NCBI RefSeq assembly: GCF_002157145.1
Contig: NZ_CP021361.1
Coordinates: forward strand, 62,001-126,000
DNA: 64,000 nt
DNA from: Acidovorax carolinensis
GTDB taxonomy: Bacteria > Pseudomonadota > Gammaproteobacteria > Burkholderiales > Burkholderiaceae_C
Reading direction: 5' to 3'
Shown here: positions 1-7,393 of the stretch, piece by piece
How positions within the stretch are numbered: position 1 is the first letter of the stretch
How the letters are laid out: each line of letters starts with the position of its first letter
Position numbers and translations under genes: made by a program
Notes under the pieces: generated by a model
The model's input: the letters and a program-made list of their open reading frames with translations, nothing else
Database searches by the model: none
Told to the model about the DNA's origin: nothing

Positions 1-116
1 GGAATCGCGGTGATCTTGAAGACTGCCTGGGCCTGCGCCCGGCTGCCAAGGGCGAGAACGGCGCTGGCCAGCACCGCTTTGATGAAGATGCGGGTCGAAG
101 GGGAAGAACAGGTCAT
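1..116 (-). CDS. Start of an exported protein, possibly an ABC-type solute-binding protein (partial)
   Basis: Only the first 38 residues are inside the window; the gene runs off the left edge. The ATG is at 116 on the minus strand. The N-terminus has charged residues, a hydrophobic stretch and an AQA-type cleavage site, so it is a signal peptide. The mature part begins VFKITAI, which resembles the start of phosphonate/selenate-type ABC solute-binding proteins, but this is a weak inference from a few residues. The gene lies downstream of aqpZ on the same strand, with 139 bases between them. Confidence 0.45.
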   Translation of the reverse strand, partial: MTCSSPSTRIFIKAVLASAVLALGSRAQAQAVFKITAI

Positions 117-255
117 GAGGGTTTCCAAAATTTGGGGCCAATGGCGGCTGTGGCGGATGGATGACATTTCCACCCGGGCGGGTGATTGTCGCGGCCCGGC
201 GAGCGCTGTGCCGCAATGGCTGCGGAATCTTCGAAAGAGGCGATCGCCCGGGGTT

Positions 256-945
256 TCAGCTTTGCTCGCTGGCGATGGCCCGATAGGTCACGGCGCCCAG
301 CAGTGCCCCCACGATCGGCGCCACCCAGAACAGCCACAGCTGCGCTACCGCCCAGCCGCCGACAAAAACGGCCACGCCGGTGCTGCGTGCCGGGTTGACC
401 GAGGTGTTGGTCACCGGAATGCTGATGAGGTGAATGAGCGTGAGTGCAAGACCGATGGCGATGGGGGCGAATCCGGCCGGGGCCCGCCTGTCGGTGGCGC
501 CCAGGATGACCAGCAGGAAGAACATGGTCATGACGACTTCTGTCACCAGTGCGGCGACCAACGAATATCCGCCCGGAGAGTGTTCGCCATAGCCGTTGGA
601 GGCGAATCCCTTTGCCACATCAAACCCCGGTGCCCCGCTGGCTATCACGTACAGGACCGCACCCGCAGCGATGCCGCCAAGGACCTGCGCCACGATGTAG
701 GGCAGAAGTTGGTTCGCCGGAAAACGGCCGCCCGCCCAGAGCCCAATGGACACCGCGGGGTTGAGATGGCAGCCCGATATGTGGCCAATGGCGAAGGCCA
801 TGGTGAGCACGGTGAGGCCGAAGGCCAGCGACACGCCATGCAGACCGATGCCGACGCCCGGGAACGCTGCGGCCAGAACCGCACTGCCGCAACCCCCCAG
901 AACAAGCCAGAACGTACCCAAAAACTCTGCGCCATATTGCTTCAT
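256..945 (-). CDS. aqpZ: Aquaporin Z (water channel)
   Basis: A 230-residue MIP-family channel of the inner membrane that conducts water. Both pore half-helix motifs are intact: NPA at residues 62-64 and NPA at 184-186, followed by Arg187. His172 and the stretch after it match the E. coli AqpZ selectivity region closely, so a water channel is favoured over a glycerol facilitator. The ATG at 945 is chosen over one 30 bases upstream because an AAGGAG ribosome site lies 6 bases before it. Six transmembrane segments are expected. It is transcribed alone, away from the oxidase gene at 1089. Confidence 0.95.
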   Translation of the reverse strand: MKQYGAEFLGTFWLVLGGCGSAVLAAAFPGVGIGLHGVSLAFGLTVLTMAFAIGHISGCHLNPAVSIGLWAGGRFPANQLLPYIVAQVLGGIAAGAVLYVIASGAPGFDVAKGFASNGYGEHSPGGYSLVAALVTEVVMTMFFLLVILGATDRRAPAGFAPIAIGLALTLIHLISIPVTNTSVNPARSTGVAVFVGGWAVAQLWLFWVAPIVGALLGAVTYRAIASEQS

Positions 946-1088
946 GATGGACTCCTTCGTTGATGAATGGATCACTTCCTTGGCGGGTCGAACGGACGAG
1001 ATCGTTCGAGGCGCGGTGGTGATTTTCAGGTCAAAAAGGGCCCATGTCCAATAGACAAAAGCGTTATTAGCTATCTAAATGATAGCGT

Positions 1089-2513
1089 TCAAAGCGCAAA
1101 GATCTTCCCCGGATTCAGGATGTTCTTCGGGTCCAGCGCCCGCTTGATGGCGCGCATCATGTCCACCGCGCCCACGCCCGTTTCGTCGAGCAAAAAGCCC
1201 ATCTTGTGCAGGCCCACGCCGTGCTCGCCGGTGCAGGTGCCGCCCATGCTGAGCGCGCGCGCCACCAGCTTGTGGTTCAGGTCTTCGGCGGTAATGCGCT
1301 CTTGCGGGATGCTGGGGTCGAGCAGGTAGCCGAAGTGGAAGTTGCCGTCGCCCACATGGCCGACGAGAAAGTAGGGGATGCCGCTGGCTTCGGCTTCGTC
1401 CACCGATTCGAGCAGGCAGTCGGCCAGGCGGCTGATGGGCACGCAGGTGTCGGTGCTGATGGCCTTGCAGCCCGGGCGGCTTTGCACGGCGGCAAACAGC
1501 GCGTTGTGCCGCGCGGTCCACAGGCGCGTGCGTTCTTCGGGCGTGCTGGCCCATTCAAAAGCGTTGCCGCCCCATTCCGCGGCGATCTCCTGCACGGTTT
1601 CGGCCTGTTCTTTCACGCTGGCGGGCGAGCCGTGGAACTCCATCAGCAGCATGGGTTCTTCGCGCAGGCTGAGTTTGCTGTGCGCGTTGACCATGCGCAC
1701 GCTGTGGCGGTCGATCAGCTCCACGCGCGCAATCGGCACACCGAGCTGGATGGTCTGGATGGTGGTGCGCACGGCGGCTTCGATGCTCGGAAACGAGCAG
1801 ATCGCGGCACTCACCGCCTCGGGCAACGGGTACAGGCGCACCGTCACTTCGGTGATCACGCCCAGCGTGCCTTCGCTGCCCACCATCAGGCGCGTGAGGT
1901 CGTAGCCGGCCGCGCTTTTGCGGGCGCGCGTGCCGGTGCGAATCACTTCTCCGCTGGCGGTGACCACCTCGAGCGCCAGCACGTTCTCGCGCATGGTGCC
2001 GTAGCGCACGGCGTTGGTGCCGCTGGCGCGCGTGGCGCTCATGCCGCCAATGCTGGCGTCGGCGCCGGGGTCAATGGGGAAGAACAGGCCCGTGTCCTTG
2101 ATGGCTTCGTTAAGCGCCTTGCGCGTGATGCCGGGCTGCACCGTCACGGTGAGGTCGTCGGCGTTGATGCTGAGCACGCGGTTCATGCGGCCCACGTCGA
2201 TGCTGATGCCGCCCTGCACGGCCAGCAGGTGGCCTTCGAGCGACGAGCCGGCGCCGTAGGGAATCACCGGCACTTCGTACTGGCTGGCGAGCTTGACCGC
2301 ATCGGCCACGTCCTGCGTGCTTTCGGCAAACACGACGGCCGAGGGCGGCGGGGCCTGCAGCGACCCTTCATCGCGCCCATGCTGTTCGCGCACGGCCTGG
2401 GCCAGCGAGCATTGCGCGCCGAACCGGCTTTGCAGCGCCGCGATCAGTGCTTGCGGCACATCGCGCAGATGGATTTCGGGCAGCAGGTGCGAGGCGGCGG
2501 TGGGTGCGTTCAT
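1089..2513 (-). CDS. FAD-binding oxidase, D-lactate dehydrogenase (cytochrome)/GlcD family
   Basis: A 474-residue flavoprotein of the vanillyl-alcohol-oxidase/GlcD superfamily, which oxidises 2-hydroxy acids such as D-lactate or glycolate and passes electrons to the respiratory chain. The N-terminal FAD-binding domain covers about residues 50-230 and contains the PYGAGS phosphate-binding loop at 85-90. The C-terminal oxidase domain follows, with the conserved HVGDGN and GEHGVG histidine motifs near its end. An upstream in-frame start at 2546 would add 11 residues; the ATG at 2513 fits the family N-terminus better. The exact substrate cannot be told from sequence alone; D-lactate is the most usual annotation. 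Confidence 0.88.
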   Translation of the reverse strand: MNAPTAASHLLPEIHLRDVPQALIAALQSRFGAQCSLAQAVREQHGRDEGSLQAPPPSAVVFAESTQDVADAVKLASQYEVPVIPYGAGSSLEGHLLAVQGGISIDVGRMNRVLSINADDLTVTVQPGITRKALNEAIKDTGLFFPIDPGADASIGGMSATRASGTNAVRYGTMRENVLALEVVTASGEVIRTGTRARKSAAGYDLTRLMVGSEGTLGVITEVTVRLYPLPEAVSAAICSFPSIEAAVRTTIQTIQLGVPIARVELIDRHSVRMVNAHSKLSLREEPMLLMEFHGSPASVKEQAETVQEIAAEWGGNAFEWASTPEERTRLWTARHNALFAAVQSRPGCKAISTDTCVPISRLADCLLESVDEAEASGIPYFLVGHVGDGNFHFGYLLDPSIPQERITAEDLNHKLVARALSMGGTCTGEHGVGLHKMGFLLDETGVGAVDMMRAIKRALDPKNILNPGKIFAL

Positions 2514-2646
2514 GGGCGGTCTCCGGGTAGCGCAAAAGAATACCACCGGGCACCCGCCAATGCGCCGCGATGGGGCGGGTAAGCCTCACCACGGCGCTGC
2601 GCTATCAACTGGAGTGGCGGCTATCGCGCCGCCGGCGTATCAACGG

Positions 2647-3006
2647 TCAGGACTTGGCGCCCTTGTCGAACTCCGTGCGCGACAGGCTGCCGTCACGGTC
2701 GGTGTCAAGCTGCTCGAAACGGTTGCCAATGGCTGGCAGTGTGGCGGCTTCATCGGCGCTGAGTTTGCCGTCGGCATTGGCATCGGCGCGGTCAAAGGCT
2801 GCGGCGGCCGACGTGCCGGTTGCAGCGGGCGCTGTGGGGTTGGGAGAAGACGTAGCGGGTCCGTAGGAGGGTCCCCCTTGTGCCTTGGGCGCTGCGGCCG
2901 GTGCGGTCTGGGCCTGCAGGGCAGCGGCGCCGCCCAGCGAGAGTGCTGTGAACAGCATTACGCTGCGGGCGTCGAAGGCAAAGGTGCGGCGTTGAATGGC
3001 TTTCAT
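2647..3006 (-). CDS. Small exported EF-hand calcium-binding protein
   Basis: A 119-residue secreted or periplasmic protein. It has an N-terminal signal peptide ending near an ALQA site, a low-complexity Ala/Pro linker, and two EF-hand loops in the C-terminal half. The first loop reads DRADANADGKLSADE and the second DTDRDGSLSRTE, with acidic ligands at positions 1, 3, 5 and 12. The ATG at 3006 directly precedes the basic signal peptide, so the longer frame from 3057 is rejected. Its role is unknown; calcium binding in the envelope is inferred from the loops. Confidence 0.8.
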   Translation of the reverse strand: MKAIQRRTFAFDARSVMLFTALSLGGAAALQAQTAPAAAPKAQGGPSYGPATSSPNPTAPAATGTSAAAAFDRADANADGKLSADEAATLPAIGNRFEQLDTDRDGSLSRTEFDKGAKS

Positions 3007-3119
3007 GGGATGAAGAGCTCCGTCAAAGTTGAACAGGGTTTCATTGCACCGCAGCACGCCGGGCGTGGCCAGCAGTTTTGCCTGCTGTTGCCCCAGCCAA
3101 CATTTGCCAGCCTGGTGTA

Positions 3120-3160
3120 AGAGCCTGTTTACGATCCCTGCACAATCGTAAACAGGCTCT
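3120..3160. promoter_or_regulatory. Perfect 16-bp inverted repeat between divergent genes
   Basis: The left arm AGAGCCTGTTTACGAT (3120-3135) is the exact reverse complement of the right arm (3145-3160), with a 9-base loop. It lies between the EF-hand gene and the cobalamin adenosyltransferase gene and ends 35 bases before the latter's start. No T-run follows, so it is not an ordinary terminator. It may be an operator, an mRNA hairpin or a remnant repeat. Confidence 0.7.
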
Positions 3161-3195
3161 CATGGACAATGTGCGCCGCAGTACAAGGAGCACAC

Positions 3196-3762
3196 ATGGG
3201 CAACCGACTCACACAGATCGCCACGCGCACGGGCGACGATGGCACCACCGGCCTGGGCGACAACACGCGCGTGTCCAAGGACAGCCCGCGCCCGCATGCC
3301 ATGGGCGATGTGGACGAACTCAATTCGCACCTGGGGCTGCTGCTGTGCGAGCCGATGCCGCAGGATGTGCGCGAGCTGCTGATCGATGTGCAGCACCAGC
3401 TTTTCAATCTCGGGGGCGAGCTGTCGATTCCGGGCTTCGAGCTGCTCAAGGACGAGGCCCTGCTGCAACTGGACGAGGCGCTGGCGCACTACAACGCGGC
3501 GCTGCCACGCCTGCAGGAATTCATCTTGCCCGCTGGCACGCGCGCCGCCGCCCAGGCCCATGTGTGCCGCACCGTGGCACGCCGCGCCGAGCGCGCCGTG
3601 GTGGCGCTGGGCAAGCAGGAGGCCATGCGCGAAACCCCGCGCCACTACCTCAACCGGCTGTCTGACCTGCTGTTCGTGCTGTCGCGCGTGCTCAATCGCA
3701 TGGATGGCGGCGACGACGTGTACTGGAAGAGCGAGCGCCTCGCGCGCGCTGCCACTGAATAG
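3196..3762 (+). CDS. pduO: Cob(I)yrinic acid a,c-diamide adenosyltransferase, PduO type
   Basis: A 188-residue cytoplasmic enzyme that transfers the adenosyl group of ATP to cob(I)alamin, making coenzyme B12. The N-terminal ATP-binding motif TRTGDDGTTGLGD is at residues 10-22, and the helical core contains the conserved VCRTVARRAER segment and the C-terminal LNRLSDLLFVLSR region. Length and motifs match PduO-type rather than CobA-type adenosyltransferases. The ATG at 3196 has an AAGGAG site 8 bases upstream; a start at 3169 is also open. A perfect hairpin lies just upstream. No other B12 gene is adjacent. Confidence 0.93.
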   Translation: MGNRLTQIATRTGDDGTTGLGDNTRVSKDSPRPHAMGDVDELNSHLGLLLCEPMPQDVRELLIDVQHQLFNLGGELSIPGFELLKDEALLQLDEALAHYNAALPRLQEFILPAGTRAAAQAHVCRTVARRAERAVVALGKQEAMRETPRHYLNRLSDLLFVLSRVLNRMDGGDDVYWKSERLARAATE

Positions 3763-3796
3763 GGTTAACGCGGCAGCGCGCCTGTCAGTCCGCCGC

Positions 3797-4219
3797 TCAG
3801 CGCGGCGCCAGGATGGCCATGGTGATGCGGGATACGCAGGTCAGCTCACCCGCGTCGTTGACCATATCGATCTGCCACACCTGCGTGGTGCGGCCAATGT
3901 GCACGGCACGCGCCGTGCCGGTGACCCAGCCGCTGCTGGCTGCGCGGATATGGTTGGCATTGATGTCCAGCCCCACGCCGCGGTGGCCTTCGGGGCAGGC
4001 ATAAAAGGCGCCGATGGAGCCCAGCGTTTCGGCCAGCACCACGCTCACGCCGCCGTGCAGGATGCCGAAGGGTTGGCGCGTGCGCTCGTCCACCGGAACA
4101 CGGCCACGCAGAAAATCGTCGCCCAGTTCGGTGATCTCGATGCCCAGGTGCGTGGCGGCGGTGTTGGCGTTGGTCTCGTTGAGCAGAGACAGCGAAATGG
4201 GTTTCTTCCAGATGGACAT
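3797..4219 (-). CDS. Hotdog-fold thioesterase (YdiI/EntH-like)
   Basis: A 140-residue acyl-CoA thioesterase of the PaaI/4HBT superfamily. The active-site segment FGILHGG (residues 51-57) followed by VLAETLGS, with Glu64 as probable catalytic base, is characteristic of the MenI/YdiI and EntH group. The ATG at 4219 is preceded by AAGGAG, and the longer frame from 4276 lacks support. It is a soluble protein that hydrolyses an acyl-CoA; the substrate is unknown. It is convergent with the adenosyltransferase gene and lies 93 bases after the succinate CoA-transferase gene on the same strand. Confidence 0.88.
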   Translation of the reverse strand: MSIWKKPISLSLLNETNANTAATHLGIEITELGDDFLRGRVPVDERTRQPFGILHGGVSVVLAETLGSIGAFYACPEGHRGVGLDINANHIRAASSGWVTGTARAVHIGRTTQVWQIDMVNDAGELTCVSRITMAILAPR

Positions 4220-4312
4220 GGAGCTCCTTGATGCGGGGGTGGCGCGGGTGTGATTGCGTAGTGCGAGCGTAAACAAGTTCCAGGGATCTGGCGCCGCCTA
4301 CCGCCGCCAGGG

Positions 4313-5830
4313 TCAGGCCGCGTGCATGCTACCGGTTTGGACGAAGCGTTCATGCCACGACAGTGCCTCGCTGAGGATGTGCGGCGTGTGCTGCGGTCCC
4401 TGGGCGCGTGCGCGGTCGAAGTAGTCCTGCAGCTGCGGGCGGAAATCGGGGTGCGCGCAGCGGTCGATGATGACCTGCGCGCGCTGGCGCGGCGACAGGC
4501 CGCGCAGGTCGGCCAGGCCTTGTTCGGTGACGATGATCTGGGTGTCGTGCTCGGTGTGGTCCACATGCGAGACCATGGGCACGATGCAGCTGATGGAGCC
4601 GTTCTTGGCCACCGAGGGCGTCACAAAGAACGACAGGTAGCCGTTGCGCGCAAAGTCGCCCGAGCCGCCGATGCCGTTCATCATGCCCGTGCCCATCAGG
4701 TGGGTGGAGTTGATGTTGCCGTAGATGTCGGCCTCGATCATCGAGTTCATGGCGATGATGCCCAGGCGGCGCACCAGCTCGGGGTGGTTGCTGATTTCCT
4801 GCGGGCGCAGGATGATGCGCTCGCGGTAGAAGTCGATGTTTTTCTCGAAGTCCTCATAGGCGCCTTTGGACAGCGAGATCGCGGTGGCCGAGGCCTTGCT
4901 CATCTTGCCCGCGCGCAGCAGGTCCAGCATGCCGTCCTGCAGCACCTCGGTGAAGCCCAGCAGGTTCTCAAACGGCCCGTGCAGCAGGCCGGCCAGCACG
5001 GCGTTGGCCACGTTGCCCACGCCCGACTGGATGGGCAGCATTTCTTTGGGCAGGCGGCCCGCCTTCATTTCGTGCGCGAGGAAGTCGATGATGTAGCTGG
5101 CGATTTTGTTGGAGTTGTCGTCGGGTGTGGCAAACACGTTGTCGCGGTCGCCCTTGTGGGTTTCCACCACGGCAATCACTTTGGCCGGGTCCACGCGCAG
5201 GTAGGGCTGGCCAATGCGGTCGTCCGCATGGGTCATGTTGATGGGCACGCGGCGCGGCGGAATGGCCGTGCCGTAGTAGATGTCGTGCATGCCTTCCATC
5301 TTGGCCGAGGGCTTGGTGTTGACTTCGAGGATCACCTGGTCGGCGATTTCCAGCCAGGTCTTGTTGTTGCCCACGGCGGCGGCGGGAATCAGCAGGCCGT
5401 CGGCCGTCACGCCGAGCACCTCGATCACCGCAATGTGCAGGGGGCCCAAAAAGCCAAACCACGCATGCTGCGCGACATGCGACAGATGCATGTCGATGAA
5501 GTCGATCTCACCGGCGTTGATGGCCTTGCGCGCGATGGGGTCGGTGTTGAAGGGCAGGCGCTGGCCCAGCGCATGGGCCTCGGCCAGGGCTCCGTCGCAT
5601 TCGGGGGCGGTCGAGGCGCCTGTCCAGACATTGATCTTGTAGGGTTTGCCGGCGGCGTGCTCGGCCTTGGCGCGGGCCGCGATGGCCTGGGGCAGGGCCT
5701 TGGGGTAGCCCGCGCCGGTGAAGCCGCTCATGCCGACGTTGGCACCCGTGGGAATCAGCGCCGCCGCCTCTTCGGCCGACATGACACGTTGAAGAAAGGC
5801 AGGGTGGCGTACCCGATCGGCCAGGGACAT
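4313..5830 (-). CDS. Succinate CoA-transferase / acetyl-CoA hydrolase family protein
   Basis: A 505-residue enzyme of the acetyl-CoA hydrolase/transferase family that moves CoA between succinyl-CoA and acetate or a similar acid. The motif GFTEVLQDG with Glu295 matches the catalytic glutamate of the AarC-type succinyl-CoA:acetate CoA-transferases. The GVGNVANAV and glycine-rich GTGMMNGIGGSGDF segments are also typical. The ATG at 5830 begins the conserved MSLADRV N-terminus; the open frame extends 29 codons further upstream without family similarity. A GGGTAAACCCT motif lies about 90 bases upstream. Confidence 0.92.
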   Translation of the reverse strand: MSLADRVRHPAFLQRVMSAEEAAALIPTGANVGMSGFTGAGYPKALPQAIAARAKAEHAAGKPYKINVWTGASTAPECDGALAEAHALGQRLPFNTDPIARKAINAGEIDFIDMHLSHVAQHAWFGFLGPLHIAVIEVLGVTADGLLIPAAAVGNNKTWLEIADQVILEVNTKPSAKMEGMHDIYYGTAIPPRRVPINMTHADDRIGQPYLRVDPAKVIAVVETHKGDRDNVFATPDDNSNKIASYIIDFLAHEMKAGRLPKEMLPIQSGVGNVANAVLAGLLHGPFENLLGFTEVLQDGMLDLLRAGKMSKASATAISLSKGAYEDFEKNIDFYRERIILRPQEISNHPELVRRLGIIAMNSMIEADIYGNINSTHLMGTGMMNGIGGSGDFARNGYLSFFVTPSVAKNGSISCIVPMVSHVDHTEHDTQIIVTEQGLADLRGLSPRQRAQVIIDRCAHPDFRPQLQDYFDRARAQGPQHTPHILSEALSWHERFVQTGSMHAA

Positions 5831-5919
5831 GGGGGAAAACTCCGCAACGGTGAATGGGCGCCGGCGCGCACTGCGCGCCAGGCAAACCGTTGATTTTAGC
5901 CGGGCCGCCCCAGGCACTA

Positions 5920-5930
5920 AGGGTTTACCC
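5920..5930 (-). promoter_or_regulatory. GGGTAAACCCT motif upstream of the CoA-transferase gene
   Basis: On the minus strand the sequence reads GGGTAAACCCT, about 90 bases before the start of the succinate CoA-transferase gene. The same 11 bases occur at 37851-37861 within a longer palindrome. A shared regulator site is a possible explanation. Confidence 0.35.
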
Positions 5931-5950
5931 GTGGCGCCGGCCGGGTGCCG

Positions 5951-7237
5951 TCAGCCCTTGCGGTTGAGCAGCGCGTACAGCAGGATGGCGCCAAACGTGG
6001 CGGTGCCGATGCCGCCCAGCGCAAACTGGCCAAACTTCAGCGTGAAGTCGCCCGTGCCCAGGATGAGCGTGATGGCGGCCACGATGAGGTTCTTGTTCTG
6101 CGAAAAATCGACCTTGTTGTCCACCCAGATCTTGGCGCCGGCCACGGCGATCAGGCCGAACACCACGATGGACACCCCGCCCATCACCGGCAGCGGAATG
6201 GCCTGGATCACGGCACCGAATTTGGGCGAGAAGCCCAGCACGATGGCGATCAGCGCCGCCACCAGGAACACGGCGGTGGAATAGATCTTGGTGGCCGCCA
6301 TCACGCCGATGTTCTCGGCATACGTGGTCACCCCGGTGCCGCCGGCGCTGCCGCTGACCATGGTGGCAATGCCGTCACCAATGAAGGCGCGGCCCATGTA
6401 CTGGTCCAGGTTCTTGCCGGTCATGGCTGTGACGGCCTTGATGTGGCCCAGGTTCTCGGCCACCAGAATGATGACCACCGGAGCAATCAGCAGCATGGCC
6501 GGCGCGCTGAACACCGGCGCCGAAAAGCCCGGCATGCCCACCCAGGGCGCCGCCAGCACGGCCGACAGGTCGAGCGGCTTGCCCATGCCCAGGCCGTTGG
6601 TCAGCACGGCATATATAACGCTGGCCACGACCAGGCCCACCAGAATTAAGAGGCGCTGCACCATGCCGCGCGTGAGCACGGCCACCAGGCCCACGCTGAC
6701 AAACGTCACCACCTGCATCCAGCTGTCAAAGTTGCTGGCCGCCATGTTCTTGATGGGGATGCCCGCCAGGTTCAGGCCGATTACCGCCACCACCGAGCCC
6801 GTGACCACGGGCGGCATGAAGCGCTCGATCCAGCCCGTGCCCACCACCTGCACGATGAAGCCCACCAGCGTATACAACGCGCCGCAGGCGATGATGCCGC
6901 CCAGCGCCAGTCCGATGTTGGCGTTGGGCCCCTTGCCGGCATAGGACGTGGCCGCAATCACCACGCCGATGAAGGCAAAGCTCGACCCCAGGTAGCTGGG
7001 CACCTTGCCGCCGGTGACCAGAAAGAAGATCAGCGTGCCGATGCCGCTCATCAAAATGGCCAGATTGGGGTCGAACCCCATCAGGATGGGCGCCAGCACC
7101 GTGGCGCCAAACATCGCAATCACGTGCTGCACGCCCATCACGGCCGTTTGCGGCCAAGGCAGGCGTTCGTCGGGCGCGATCACGCCGCCCTGCTGCAGCG
7201 CGTCGGCGCTTTTCTCCCTCCAGGTCATGAAGCCCAT
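5951..7237 (-). CDS. NCS2-family uracil/xanthine permease
   Basis: A 428-residue inner-membrane nucleobase:cation symporter of the UraA/RutG type. Many hydrophobic helices are visible. The family motif appears around AENLGHIKAVTAMTG, where the Glu is the usual substrate-contacting residue, followed by GDGIATMVSGSAGG and TTYAENIGV. Uracil is the likeliest substrate from the UraA-like pattern, but xanthine cannot be excluded. The ATG at 7237 has GGAG 8 bases upstream; the frame stays open to 8041 but that part lies antisense to the ligase gene and shows no family similarity. Confidence 0.92.
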   Translation of the reverse strand: MGFMTWREKSADALQQGGVIAPDERLPWPQTAVMGVQHVIAMFGATVLAPILMGFDPNLAILMSGIGTLIFFLVTGGKVPSYLGSSFAFIGVVIAATSYAGKGPNANIGLALGGIIACGALYTLVGFIVQVVGTGWIERFMPPVVTGSVVAVIGLNLAGIPIKNMAASNFDSWMQVVTFVSVGLVAVLTRGMVQRLLILVGLVVASVIYAVLTNGLGMGKPLDLSAVLAAPWVGMPGFSAPVFSAPAMLLIAPVVIILVAENLGHIKAVTAMTGKNLDQYMGRAFIGDGIATMVSGSAGGTGVTTYAENIGVMAATKIYSTAVFLVAALIAIVLGFSPKFGAVIQAIPLPVMGGVSIVVFGLIAVAGAKIWVDNKVDFSQNKNLIVAAITLILGTGDFTLKFGQFALGGIGTATFGAILLYALLNRKG

Positions 7238-7393
7238 GGATATTTCTCCGTTGTGAATTGATGACGCGCATGGTAGGGGATTTGCGCGCCGTCCCGGCGC
7301 TGCTGGGGCGGCGCTTGGGCTGTCACGCCAGCGACTGGGCACGCGGTAAAACCCCGTGGCGCCAAGCGACCAGGGCGTTCTACGCTTGCCGCC

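Noticed and set aside
1051..1088. Possible further AGCGCTT repeat near TTATTAGCTATCTAAATGAT
   Set aside because: Only one loosely matching arm is seen and there is no second AGCGCT, so it is not counted.
3007..3195. Cobalamin riboswitch before the adenosyltransferase gene
   Set aside because: The region is short and dominated by the inverted repeat; no B12-box-like sequence was seen. The same search before the metH part was also negative.
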